64,000 nt of DNA from Blautia sp. AF19-10LB (GCF_003461245.1 NZ_QTWS01000013.1:1-64000), one strand, 5' to 3'; counted from the first letter of the stretch, positions 1 through 7,151 are shown. Translations and numbers: made by a program. Notes: generated by a model not told the origin, from the sequence alone.

Positions 1-67
1 GGATAAACCGGAATCCCACCGGCTTGACTACACACCCTTAGCTGGGCGCACAACTGGAATTTTCAAA

Positions 68-670
68 TTAGTCTTTGCAAATAACCTTTGAATCTTCACC
101 ATCAATTACAATTCCCTGACGGTTGTTAATCGGGCATAGATTCAAATCCGAAAACTCAGTTATTATTTTCTCGGTAACTTTCTTAAATGGTGCTGTAAGA
201 TAATGCGGAAGAACATAGAAATCAATCAAATCAAGCCCTGCATCATCTTCTTGTGAGTAGTCCTCTGGCTTTTCATCCATTTGCTCGATATATTGGATGC
301 TTGGAGCACATATAATTGCGCCTGCCGACTCGCCGATCATCAATTTTCCATTTGCCAATTCCTTTTTCAGTAGCCCATCAGTTCCCGTTTTACGGAGCTG
401 GTCCATAAGAAAGAAAGAATTTCCGCCGGTAAAATATATCACATCTGCTTCTTCAAAAACAGACTGTATCGTTGAATAAGCCTCCGTTGAAATATCAATT
501 TCAGTTACGATTGCCCCCAACTTTTTGAATAATTTTCGAGCCGAGCCGACATAACCGGTGTAGCCTTCACGCAGTGAAGCTGTTGGAATAAATGCGACTT
601 TCTTATTTTCAATTTCTTCCTTTATCAGACTTCCCACACTTGAAAAGTGCGAACATAAAAATAGTTTCAT
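68..670 (-). CDS. Peptidase E-like protein (peptidase family S51)
   Basis: A cytoplasmic serine peptidase of the S51 (dipeptidase E / cyanophycinase-like) fold, about 200 residues, the usual size for peptidase E. The nucleophile elbow is visible as GESAGA, and the upstream GGNSFF segment matches the conserved strand-turn of the family. PHYL near residue 155 is a likely histidine region. Start: a TTG at 671-673 is possible, but the ATG at 668-670 lies 7 nt from an AGGAG ribosome site and is preferred. The substrate is not evident; family members cleave Asp-X dipeptides. It is on the same strand as the plasmid-type genes that follow and may be cargo of that element, but the link is only positional. 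Confidence 0.85.
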   Translation of the reverse strand: MKLFLCSHFSSVGSLIKEEIENKKVAFIPTASLREGYTGYVGSARKLFKKLGAIVTEIDISTEAYSTIQSVFEEADVIYFTGGNSFFLMDQLRKTGTDGLLKKELANGKLMIGESAGAIICAPSIQYIEQMDEKPEDYSQEDDAGLDLIDFYVLPHYLTAPFKKVTEKIITEFSDLNLCPINNRQGIVIDGEDSKVICKD

Positions 671-738
671 CAATATTCTCCTTTATAAATTCCGATTTGC
701 ACATCAAATCGTTTTCTTCATTCTATCACAGTATCATA

Positions 739-1143
739 TTATTCCGCCATCAATTTTTCGAACCAGGTATCCATGACAATAATAAACTGGCCTGCGCCTT
801 GCCATTCTTGCAGCATTTCATCCAGAGTTTTGTGTTTCTCATATTTCTGCACATACACCCAGGTGGCTATACCACTGGCCTCAGAAATAATTCCTGTTAT
901 GATCTTACGCATGATGCCCTCAAATTCTGCGATTTCCTCTTTTGAAACGATGTCATAGAGATTAGGAATCTGAAAATCTTCTTTCCCACAGTTCTCATGT
1001 ACATTAATCAACTCTGCTTTCACCCTTTTTCTGGATTCCTCGGGTAATTTCAAATATTGCCAGATCATTGAGACCACTTCGGAAGGTGTGTCTTTTTTGA
1101 TCGGTGGTAACTGAATAAAATCATTGTTTTCGCTCATTTTCAT
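739..1143 (-). CDS. Hypothetical protein of the plasmid-like element
   Basis: A soluble protein of about 134 residues that I do not recognise. It is mostly helical in character, ends with an aromatic-rich segment and has no signal peptide or membrane span. The longer reading frame to 1170 overlaps the upstream gene. An AGGAGG site lies directly before ATG-AAA-ATG: the first ATG (1143) is only 2 nt from it and the second (1137) is 8 nt away, so the true start may be 1137. It sits immediately downstream of a small membrane protein and the rep fragments, apparently in one transcript, as accessory genes often do in Clostridial conjugative elements. Confidence 0.7.
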   Translation of the reverse strand: MKMSENNDFIQLPPIKKDTPSEVVSMIWQYLKLPEESRKRVKAELINVHENCGKEDFQIPNLYDIVSKEEIAEFEGIMRKIITGIISEASGIATWVYVQKYEKHKTLDEMLQEWQGAGQFIIVMDTWFEKLMAE

Positions 1144-1150
1144 ATCCTCC

Positions 1151-1453
1151 TCACGATAAAATAAAATCAATAATACTTTCTCTTGTCATATCCAGTACAG
1201 TGTCTACAAACACTCCTGCAAACAGGATCAGATACAGAATTACACTCAGCGAAAACAGGAATGCAACCTGTACCCAATCATGGTAACAGTATGCAGTCGC
1301 TATAATCAACAAAGTGAATATAAATCCAAGGATCCCTCTGACAACCGCATAAGTCTGTACTGTCATCTTCACTGCCAGGCCGATCACAAAAAGTATCAGC
1401 CATACCGGCAGTAATAATATCTTCCCAGCAAGTTTTAAAATAAACATGTGCAC
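1151..1453 (-). CDS. Small integral membrane protein
   Basis: About 100 residues with three or four hydrophobic stretches (roughly residues 10-32, 40-57, 60-85), a few charged residues between them, and a short C-terminal tail. No motif identifies a function. It starts 3 nt after the stop of the DUF6017-like fragment and is followed within 10 nt by the next gene, so it appears translationally linked. Small polytopic proteins of this kind occur beside replication and partition genes of Firmicute conjugative elements, but a role in transfer is inference only. Confidence 0.65.
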   Translation of the reverse strand: MHMFILKLAGKILLLPVWLILFVIGLAVKMTVQTYAVVRGILGFIFTLLIIATAYCYHDWVQVAFLFSLSVILYLILFAGVFVDTVLDMTRESIIDFILS

Positions 1454-1456
1454 CTC

Positions 1457-1891
1457 CTATCTTACCAGTCCTGGCATATCATGGTTCACTTCTGCCTGAT
1501 AATACCCATTCATCGTAGACGGTGCATTAAACAGGGCTGCTAATAAATATTTCTTGATGTTCTTCACCTTTGTGGTGTTACCACGCATACAGTGTAAGAC
1601 ATACTCGATATGTGAATAGGTCAGCATCAGAAATTTTTTCTTCACCAGAGATGCCGGATACCAGTTGCTGGCAATCAAGATCTTGTCATTTTTACACATC
1701 ACAGTTTCTACGATCAGGTTCACGACTTCATCTACCTGTCGCATATCGTCATGATGGGTTATTTCCAGTGATTCATAATCAATGGTCTCCTTGACAAGGT
1801 TTTCATAAGCCTGATAATCCTCAGAGCGATTATCGCTATCACATCTTTTCTCATCCACAGATATGATATGATTAGATTTATTATCATTCAT
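1457..1891 (-). pseudogene. C-terminal fragment of RepA_N-type replication initiator (DUF6017-like)
   Basis: This frame encodes the kind of C-terminal domain (DUF6017-like) that follows the RepA_N DNA-binding domain in replication initiators of Clostridial plasmids and integrative elements. The open frame extends upstream of the ATG to about 1962 and reads SPENKLQEVYISNPNN, a typical linker of these proteins, so the ATG at 1891 is not the ancestral start. It is separated from the N-terminal part (1984-2478) by a frame difference and a TGA inside 23-bp repeats. It may be made as a separate polypeptide from internal starts, but I see no good ribosome site. Most likely this is the detached tail of a broken repA. 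Confidence 0.7.
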
Positions 1892-1934
1892 TTCAGTATC
1901 ACTAAGATTAGTATTATTAGGGTTTGAAATGTAA

Positions 1935-2015
1935 ACTTCTTGAAGTTTGTTTTCGGGACTTCATGAAGTTTGATTTTGGGACTTCATGAAGTTTGATTTT
2001 GGGACTTCATGAAGT
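1935..2015. repeat. Four 23-bp iterons inside the rep gene
   Basis: Four copies of a 12-bp palindrome (ACTTCATGAAGT, the leftmost copy ACTTCTTGAAGT) start at 1935, 1958, 1981 and 2004, exactly 23 bp apart, joined by a conserved spacer GTTTGATTTTGGG. A further half copy (AAACTTCTGCAG) follows near 2024. RepA_N plasmids such as pAD1 and pSK41 carry their replication origin as repeats in the middle of the rep coding sequence, so this array is a good candidate for the element's origin. Because 23 is not a multiple of 3, each copy changes reading frame. The CATGAAG form creates an in-frame TGA; the CAAGAAG form does not. Confidence 0.8.
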
Positions 2016-2478
2016 TTAAATTGTAAACTTCTGCAGTCTCTTCATTTTCCACAGAAGTTTGTTTTTTAAACTTCTCTAATTCCTCTCCAAATTTTTTCTC
2101 ATCTGTTTTCTCAGGCATAAAGGTTTTTACGTAGATAACATTCACCTTTCCAAATCCCTGTCTACGTTTCTCAATCAGACCAATTCCTGTTTCGTCATCC
2201 AGTTCTCTCATGGATTTGATGGCTTTATTTCTGCCACAGTTCAGTAATTCCATGATATCTTCGATGGAAAAGTAGATATATGCTCTGTTTTTGTCGTCAA
2301 ACCACTGATTCTTGATGGAAAGAGACATTCGATCCAACATCAGTCCATATAAAATTTTGGCATCGCTTGATAAATCTTTAAAGTAGCTGTCTGTAAATAA
2401 TGCTTTTGGTATGCGGTAGAAGCTGAACTGATCAGCTTCGGTACCGTAAAAATAATTAAATGTCATTTTTTTCTCCAT
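1984..2478 (-). CDS. repA: Replication initiator protein A, N-terminal domain (RepA_N family), truncated
   Basis: About 164 residues with the RepA_N signature: a start rich in aromatic residues (FNYFYG), FYRIPKALF, then LSSDAKILYGLMLDRM and a winged-helix segment (ELLNCGRNKAIKSMREL). It initiates replication of plasmids and autonomously replicating integrative elements by binding iterons. The ATG is preceded by AGGAGG at 5 nt. The frame stops at a TGA created inside the second iteron; the normal protein would continue into the DUF6017-like tail at 1457-1891. Without that tail, activity is uncertain. It is last in a minus-strand parB-parA-parB-rep order. Confidence 0.85.
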   Translation of the reverse strand: MEKKMTFNYFYGTEADQFSFYRIPKALFTDSYFKDLSSDAKILYGLMLDRMSLSIKNQWFDDKNRAYIYFSIEDIMELLNCGRNKAIKSMRELDDETGIGLIEKRRQGFGKVNVIYVKTFMPEKTDEKKFGEELEKFKKQTSVENEETAEVYNLNFMKSQNQTS

Positions 2479-2556
2479 AATTTCCTCCTTTCGTTTTCTG
2501 CTAAGAAGTCCTCTTTTTAAACTTCTTTGACTTTGTTTTCTTAGCTTTTTCTATCC

Positions 2557-3462
2557 TTAACAGGACTGTTCCTGCATCCATTTTTCTAATAATGATTCAA
2601 TTACCTGTTCCATATCTTTGGCTGTATAATCATCCGGAAAATACTTTGTCAGTTTCTTTTCTGAGAAAGTAAGAGACCGGGATACTTTCTTTGCCATTAC
2701 ACAATTATTGAAAATCGATAACATCTGGATCTGATTGATTGGTCCATCATTCAGCTGATTTCTAAGTGCTGCAATCTGTTTTGGTTTGATAAATCCTGTG
2801 TCGCAGATATATTCGTAAATCCATCCCTGTACTTCCTTATCGATGTAAGAGATATCTACAGCAACCGTGAACTGAAGCTTTTTGTTATCTACCAGATCAA
2901 GAAGTTCCGGAATAAGCTCTGTCAGTCGGATATAACGCTGAACACTTCGTGCACTTTCTCCAACCTGTTTTCCTATTTCTTGATCTGTCCGTAAATGTGT
3001 GCCACATTGGCACGGATTTTCTTTTGTCGGACGACCTGCTGTTCTTCTCATAGCATCCATTTTCATCTTATATGCAAATGCTTTCTCACTCGGTAACAGT
3101 TCCTCTCGCTGAATGTTAGCGTCCACCATCGCAATCACCGCATCATCATCCGATAATTCTCTTACGATTGCCGGAATAGTCGTAAGTCCTGCAAGCTGTG
3201 CTGCATGCATTCTTCTGTGTCCTGATACCATCTCATATTCTTCATTTTCATCCATACGTAGCAGTTCCGGAGTCAGTACTCCATTGATCTTTACACTTTC
3301 TACCAGATCCTGCATCTTTTCATCATCCAGCACCTTGAACGGATGATTTTTAAACGGATGGATCTTACTGATCTCTATCTCCATTGCAGATTCTTCATTT
3401 ACCACACCAAGCAGTTCATCAATACTTGCCAGTTTAATCTTTTCGCCACTTCTATTTTTCAT
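2557..3462 (-). CDS. ParB/RepB/Spo0J-family partition protein (plasmid type, copy 1)
   Basis: 301 residues with the ParB N-terminal CTPase/clamp fold (motifs VLTPELLR, SGHRRMHAAQLAG, and VDANIQREEL as box II) followed by a helix-turn-helix (EIGKQVGESARSVQRYIRL). It is expected to load on a centromere-like site and work with the adjacent ParA to segregate the element. AGGAGG lies 9 nt before the ATG and the start overlaps the parA stop by 11 nt, indicating translational coupling. A short C-rich insert (residues 150-155) lies between the clamp and HTH. It is a paralogue of 4252-5121, and both differ from the chromosomal Spo0J at 10 kb. Confidence 0.92.
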   Translation of the reverse strand: MKNRSGEKIKLASIDELLGVVNEESAMEIEISKIHPFKNHPFKVLDDEKMQDLVESVKINGVLTPELLRMDENEEYEMVSGHRRMHAAQLAGLTTIPAIVRELSDDDAVIAMVDANIQREELLPSEKAFAYKMKMDAMRRTAGRPTKENPCQCGTHLRTDQEIGKQVGESARSVQRYIRLTELIPELLDLVDNKKLQFTVAVDISYIDKEVQGWIYEYICDTGFIKPKQIAALRNQLNDGPINQIQMLSIFNNCVMAKKVSRSLTFSEKKLTKYFPDDYTAKDMEQVIESLLEKWMQEQSC

Positions 3463-4237
3463 TCTTCAAAACCTCCTGTGTTAAGTTCATATAGACCTCT
3501 GCAACCTTTCCTTTCGGACAATGCATGTAGATGCTTTTTCCCTCTGCACTGGTCTCAGCAGCTTTTACAGACATCGGAATTACATTTTCAAATACCTCGA
3601 TCTGACTTCCGTAGGTTGTATGTACTCTTGATGCAATGCCCCTTGCGTAATTGGTTCTGAAATCAACCATGGTCAGGAGAATGCCCTCAATCGCCAGTTT
3701 CCGGTTCAGTCTTTTCTTTACTGTAAGAATGGTCTTGCTCAGCTGCTGAAGTCCTTTCACCGGCAGATATGCGGCTTGCACAGGTATCAGCACAGAATCG
3801 GAAGAGACCAGTGCATTGATTGTCATCATACCAAGGCTCGGCATACAGTCGATCAGGATATAATCGTATCGGCATCGTATCGCATCGATATATTCTTTCA
3901 TGATCATTTCTCTGCTCATAACATTTCCCATCGTTACTTCCAGTGCGGAAAGCTCAATATTTGCCGGGAGAAGATCTACATTTTCCTGGTGATGTAAAAT
4001 CCCATCTTCCAGAGAGATTTCTTCTTCGTTGATGACATCCATCATGATCGTTGCCAGTGTGATGCGAAGATCATCCGGTTCCTCATATCCAAGACTTGCG
4101 GTTAAACTTCCCTGTGGATCCGCGTCGATCAGCAACACTTTCTTACCTTCTCTTGCCAGTCCAATGCCTACATTTACGGTTGTGGTGGTCTTTCCGACAC
4201 CACCTTTCTGGTTTACTACGGATATAACTTTACACAT
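3452..4237 (-). CDS. parA: ParA-family partition ATPase (plasmid type)
   Basis: About 261 residues of a Walker-type ParA: deviant Walker A KGGVGKTTT at the N-terminus, switch DADPQGSLT, and Walker B LIDCMPSLGMM. It forms ATP-dependent nucleoid-bound gradients that move ParB-bound DNA. A longer frame to 4279 exists, but the ATG at 4235-4237 follows AAAGGAG with good spacing and begins just before the first beta strand, as usual for chromosomal-size ParA. It lies between two parB-like genes, overlapping one by 11 nt and 14 nt downstream of the other, so the three form one operon. It differs from the chromosomal Soj at 10983-11750. Confidence 0.93.
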   Translation of the reverse strand: MCKVISVVNQKGGVGKTTTTVNVGIGLAREGKKVLLIDADPQGSLTASLGYEEPDDLRITLATIMMDVINEEEISLEDGILHHQENVDLLPANIELSALEVTMGNVMSREMIMKEYIDAIRCRYDYILIDCMPSLGMMTINALVSSDSVLIPVQAAYLPVKGLQQLSKTILTVKKRLNRKLAIEGILLTMVDFRTNYARGIASRVHTTYGSQIEVFENVIPMSVKAAETSAEGKSIYMHCPKGKVAEVYMNLTQEVLKNEK

Positions 4238-4251
4238 GATTTCTTTCTCCT

Positions 4252-5121
4252 TTAACTTTCCCATGATTCTTTTTTCCATAATTTCAACAGTGCCAGTATT
4301 TCCCGTTTCATCATTGCCGGTGTATAAGAATTTGGAAAATACTTGTGCAACTGCTCGTTTGTGAATGCCACTCTTGTGATCTCACCCTTTTTCACTTCAC
4401 ACATGATCTCTTCCATCTTTTCCAGTGACAACTGTTTTTCTTTACTCAGTTGCCGGATCCTCTGGGCCTGTGAGAGTGATGGGATTGCCTGTGCATACTC
4501 CATTGCTACAAGCAGTTCTCTTTGTTCTTTTTCACTTAATGCAGCTATCTCTACAGCCGGACAAAAAGAAATGATCTCATCATCCAGTTTCTGCAACATT
4601 TCCGGTATCAGTTTTGTCAGTGAAATATAACGCTGCACTTGTTTTGGGCTATCGCCACAATCTTCACTGATGATTTCTATTGCCCGCTTTCTTGGTGTTT
4701 TGTGGTCAACTTGGCTCTTTTTTCGACCACTTTTTCTTTTTAATACGTCATTCTTCAATTTGTAAGCAAAAGCTTTTTCACTGTAGCTGATCCGTTCTCT
4801 GTGAAGATTGGAATCTACCATACTTAGAATTGAATCATCTTCACTTAATACCCGGATAATCACCGGTACTTTTCGGTATCCCAGTTTCTCCGCAGCATGT
4901 TTTCTTCTGTGACCGGATATGATCTCATAGTATCCATCCGGTACCGGTCTGACGATCAGCGGCTTTAATATTCCATACTTCTCAATGCTTTCCTGCAGAA
5001 GAAACATTTCCTTATCATCTTTCACCTGAAACGGATGCTCTTTGAACGGTCGAAGACGCTCAATCTCAATTTCTATGATTCTTTCTTCGTTTTCTTCTGA
5101 TTGTCTGTTTGGTTCAGTCAT
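4252..5121 (-). CDS. ParB/RepB/Spo0J-family partition protein (plasmid type, copy 2)
   Basis: About 289 residues with ParB boxes: ILKPLIVRP, SGHRRKHAAEKLG, SNLHRERISYSEKA and an HTH region (SPKQVQRYISL). The ATG at 5119-5121 is preceded by GGAAAGGAG and is chosen over an upstream start that would add 32 residues of non-ParB sequence. It is first in the parB-parA-parB operon. The 400 bp upstream contain repeated TTAGCTG sites that could be its centromere or operator. Two ParB paralogues flanking one ParA may bind different sites, or one may act as an adaptor or regulator; the sequence does not settle this. Confidence 0.9.
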   Translation of the reverse strand: MTEPNRQSEENEERIIEIEIERLRPFKEHPFQVKDDKEMFLLQESIEKYGILKPLIVRPVPDGYYEIISGHRRKHAAEKLGYRKVPVIIRVLSEDDSILSMVDSNLHRERISYSEKAFAYKLKNDVLKRKSGRKKSQVDHKTPRKRAIEIISEDCGDSPKQVQRYISLTKLIPEMLQKLDDEIISFCPAVEIAALSEKEQRELLVAMEYAQAIPSLSQAQRIRQLSKEKQLSLEKMEEIMCEVKKGEITRVAFTNEQLHKYFPNSYTPAMMKREILALLKLWKKESWES

Positions 5122-5216
5122 CTTGACTCCTTTCCTCCAGGATTCAGGAAATAAAAAATGCCTGCCTGGAACTTTTATAGATAGTAAAGTTCCAAACAGA
5201 CATTGCTGTTTGACCA

Positions 5217-5524
5217 TTAGCTGTAGCTAATAGAATTGAATACTGTTTCAGCTAATTCATGTTTGCAGGTTTGGGAGAGATTGTTTCTTTTCCCGCCTTT
5301 TCTCTGATTTGCATCCCCGAATAAGGGGTGACAACGGAGCGGAACCCAAATGTTAGCCGGACTTCTTAAAACCCATGTTTGCAAAACGGTAATTTTGATT
5401 AGCTGTCAGCTAACAAAAATCGGATTGTGTTAGCTGGAAATTAATCATTTTGAATGGAATTTTGTGTCACGAATGTGATTAGAAAATAACAAAAGCGTTC
5501 GAAAATGTCAGCTAATCCAGCTAA
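5217..5524. promoter_or_regulatory. Cluster of TTAGCTG / CAGCTAA motifs upstream of the partition operon
   Basis: Seven exact half-sites and one variant lie in 308 bp: inverted pairs TTAGCTGTAGCTAA (5217-5230; its right half, AGCTAA, is one base short) and TTAGCTGTCAGCTAA (5399-5413), single copies at 5249-5255, 5430-5436, 5509-5515 and 5518-5524, and a TTAGCCG variant at 5353-5359. This is the only long non-coding stretch beside the par genes, so it is the natural place for a ParB-binding centromere or for an autorepressor operator. The last two copies sit in the terminal loop of the hairpin next to the tRNA. No gene is seen from 5122 to 5546. Confidence 0.6.
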
Positions 5525-5540
5525 CATTTTCGAACGCTTT
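5492..5540 (-). terminator. Rho-independent terminator of the tRNA-Arg gene
   Basis: Perfect 17-bp arms (5492-5508 and 5524-5540) enclose a 15-nt loop made of two TTAGCTG-type motifs. In the tRNA's direction the hairpin begins 7 nt after the discriminator base and is followed by TTTTGTTATTTT, a U-rich tract. The loop contents suggest that the same DNA also belongs to the partition-site cluster. Confidence 0.75.
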
Positions 5541-5546
5541 GAAGCC

Positions 5547-5620
5547 CGTCGCCAAGAGGATTTGAACCTCCGACCCCTCGCTTAGGAGGCGAGTGCTCTA
5601 TCCAGCTGAGCTATGACGAC
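5547..5620 (-). tRNA. tRNA-Arg (anticodon CCT)
   Basis: A complete cloverleaf: acceptor GTCGTCA with TGGCGAC (one G-T pair), D-arm GCTC/GAGC, anticodon stem CTCGC/GCGAG around loop CTCCTAA (anticodon CCT, reading AGG), and T-arm with TTCAAAT. The discriminator is G and no CCA is encoded. It has its own promoter and terminator. It lies about 230 bp from a cut 5' half of a different tRNA-Arg(CCT), so it may be the replacement copy carried by the integrated element. Confidence 0.93.
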
Positions 5621-5682
5621 ACATGCCGCAAACCCTTGATTTTACTGGGTTTCTGGGTTTTTTCCCTTCGGCCATATATAAG

Positions 5683-5709
5683 ATTATCAACTATTTTTTG
5701 AGTTGTCAA
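5683..5709 (-). promoter_or_regulatory. Promoter of tRNA-Arg
   Basis: On the minus strand TTGACA (5704-5709) and GATAAT (5683-5688) are separated by 15 bp, a short but strong-looking sigma-A pair. They lie 63 bp before the 5' end of the mature tRNA. Confidence 0.55.
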
Positions 5710-5852
5710 TCTACAGATTTTTTTGCTTTGGTAACATTAGAACGTTCCCCAATTTGGGGAATGCTTTGTTGTCACCTTTGGCATTTTTCAGAATAAATTC
5801 GAACTGAAAGTTGTTTTTCATTTTTTCCCTTTGGGGAATGCCTCGGCTTTCT

Positions 5853-5891
5853 CTTAGGAGGCGCCCGTTCTATCCATTAAACTAACAGGAC
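5853..5891 (-). pseudogene. Truncated 5' half of a second tRNA-Arg(CCT), probable att scar
   Basis: Thirty-nine nucleotides form a perfect tRNA 5' half: acceptor GTCCTGT, TA, D-stem GTTT/GAAC with loop AATGGATA, position 26 G, anticodon 5' strand GGCGC and loop CTCCTAA, then one G. After that the sequence stops matching a tRNA: there is no 3' strand of the anticodon stem, T-arm or acceptor. The break is at the 3' edge of the anticodon loop, a known attachment site of tyrosine recombinases. The 11 bp CGCCTCCTAAG at the break is shared with the intact tRNA at 5547-5620, whose other arms differ in sequence. Confidence 0.75.
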
Positions 5892-5984
5892 AAATATCTC
5901 ACAAATGAAATTGTACTATATCTTCTCCCAAAAAACAAGTCTTTTATTTTATCAAGTTTGCATCAAATCATTTATAATTTTTTA

Positions 5985-6125
5985 CAATTCCCTTGACTTT
6001 CTTGGTCGTTATATACCCGAGTTGTCCCTGGTAATATGTGCATTCTACCCTGATGAAAAAACTTGTCCCTGAGCAAAACTTTTCTATACAATACTCTGGA
6101 GCAAAATCACGTTATACTTTAGTAT
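5985..6125 (+). promoter_or_regulatory. Conserved promoter module, copy A
   Basis: This sequence is homologous to the regions upstream of the operons at 27588 (minus) and 25378 (minus), in the same orientation relative to the gene. In order it has CCTTGAC-TT-TTGGTC, ACCCGAGTTGTCCCTG, then TTCTACCCTG 22 bp further, a second TTGTCCCTGA, and a -35-like CTGGAG (6096-6101) 18 bp from TAGTAT (6120-6125). The intergenic stretch 5892-6178 holds no gene. Confidence 0.6.
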
Positions 6126-6178
6126 ATATGTCATCAGAAACAACAACGAACTTATTTATAAAAAGGGGACCTTAACTA

Positions 6179-6687
6179 ATGAAAAAGAGATTATTCATCG
6201 TAGTAAATGATGTTTTACCATTGCTTGACACCAGAGCAGCAGAGGGAAACAACACTGTTGTAGGTACAGATCCTAATCTCAAAAAATACGATAAAGAAAC
6301 AGCTATGAAAAATCTGCTGGAAATGGAAGCAGCTTTTGAGTTTCCACAGGCAAAAGAATATATTGATAAACTGGGGATAGTATATAAGGGAAATGGAATT
6401 CTCAAAAGGATTTCAGGAGATCTGCTTCCAGAAGAAGCAATGCACTGTTCCCTTTAAGAGATACGCAATTCTGGTTAAAAGATGTTTTGGAGGAAGCGGA
6501 TAAAATTTTGGCACTTACTGACCCAAAATTAAAATCTTCAGAAAGCTGGTCAAAAAAGACGGACGAAATTCGCGAACTTCGCAAACAGTATAATTTTCTC
6601 CAGAAATTTGAAAAGACAATGGTATATGCAAATGGAAAAACCTTTATAGCAGAAGAATATTCCGCGAGTACAGAATTTGTAATCTAA
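6179..6687 (+). pseudogene. Hypothetical protein, frameshifted near 6420-6445
   Basis: A reading frame beginning ATG-AAA-AAG (6179) stops at 6457, but coding character continues in another frame (NALFPLRDTQFWLKD, then LEEADKIL) to a stop at 6687. Joined, they would give one protein of roughly 165 residues, helical and charged with no signal peptide. I do not recognise the family. The apparent lesion lies between about 6420 and 6445, where the first frame turns into an improbable tail (EEAMHCSL). The second half might be made alone from TTG at 6487 (GGAGG is inside it, not before it), which is unlikely. The stop overlaps the next ATG (TAATG). It lies downstream of promoter module A. Confidence 0.6.
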
Positions 6688-7049
6688 TGTTAACAAACAG
6701 CGAATGGAAGTATCAGACATTTTATTCTTTTGCCGATTTAAGTGAAGACGCTTTCGCAGATATTCTGGATAAGGCTATCTGGCATCCAGATACATCCGTA
6801 GTAGAGAACACCTTTGTAGACAAAAAAGTTTTTAAAGAACCTATTGATAAGAGCTTCAGCGTCTTGATCAAACAGACCAATAACCGTGAAAATGATCTGG
6901 AAGAAGCTCCCGACCTGGAGAACGCAGTTTTATATGTAAAATACGATCCTGAAACTGACGTTATCGAAATCTGTGACCACGAGAAAGCGCGTAAGGAATT
7001 CAACGAAATCATGCAGAAAGCTCTCCCATTCAACAGCATTAACAGATAA
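6687..7049 (+). CDS. Hypothetical protein, coupled to the preceding gene
   Basis: A soluble acidic protein of about 120 residues (WKYQTFYSF, then DLENAVLYVKYDPETD, ending near PFNSINR) that I do not recognise. The ATG overlaps the stop of the upstream frameshifted gene as TAATG, so its expression depends on translation reaching that stop. It may be a subunit or immunity-type partner of the broken gene, but nothing in the sequence proves this. It is followed by an imperfect hairpin (7082-7114) and then the strong bidirectional terminator at 7152-7212. Confidence 0.6.
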   Translation: MLTNSEWKYQTFYSFADLSEDAFADILDKAIWHPDTSVVENTFVDKKVFKEPIDKSFSVLIKQTNNRENDLEEAPDLENAVLYVKYDPETDVIEICDHEKARKEFNEIMQKALPFNSINR

Positions 7050-7151
7050 ATCCGCCTACCAGTTGGCTACCCCATTTTTTGTAGCAAAGCGGCTATTCAT
7101 AATCCGCTTCGCTACTTATATATATCTCTTCCTCCTTAAGTAGTATAAATA

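Noticed and set aside
1935..2015. Could the 23-bp repeats be a CRISPR array
   Set aside because: The units are contiguous with fixed 11-bp spacers of identical sequence and lie inside a rep gene, so they are iterons.
7082..7114. Second hairpin TAGCAAAGCGG/CCGCTTCGCTA before the bidirectional terminator
   Set aside because: It has a mismatch and no U-tract; the following hairpin is a sufficient terminator, so it is not called separately.
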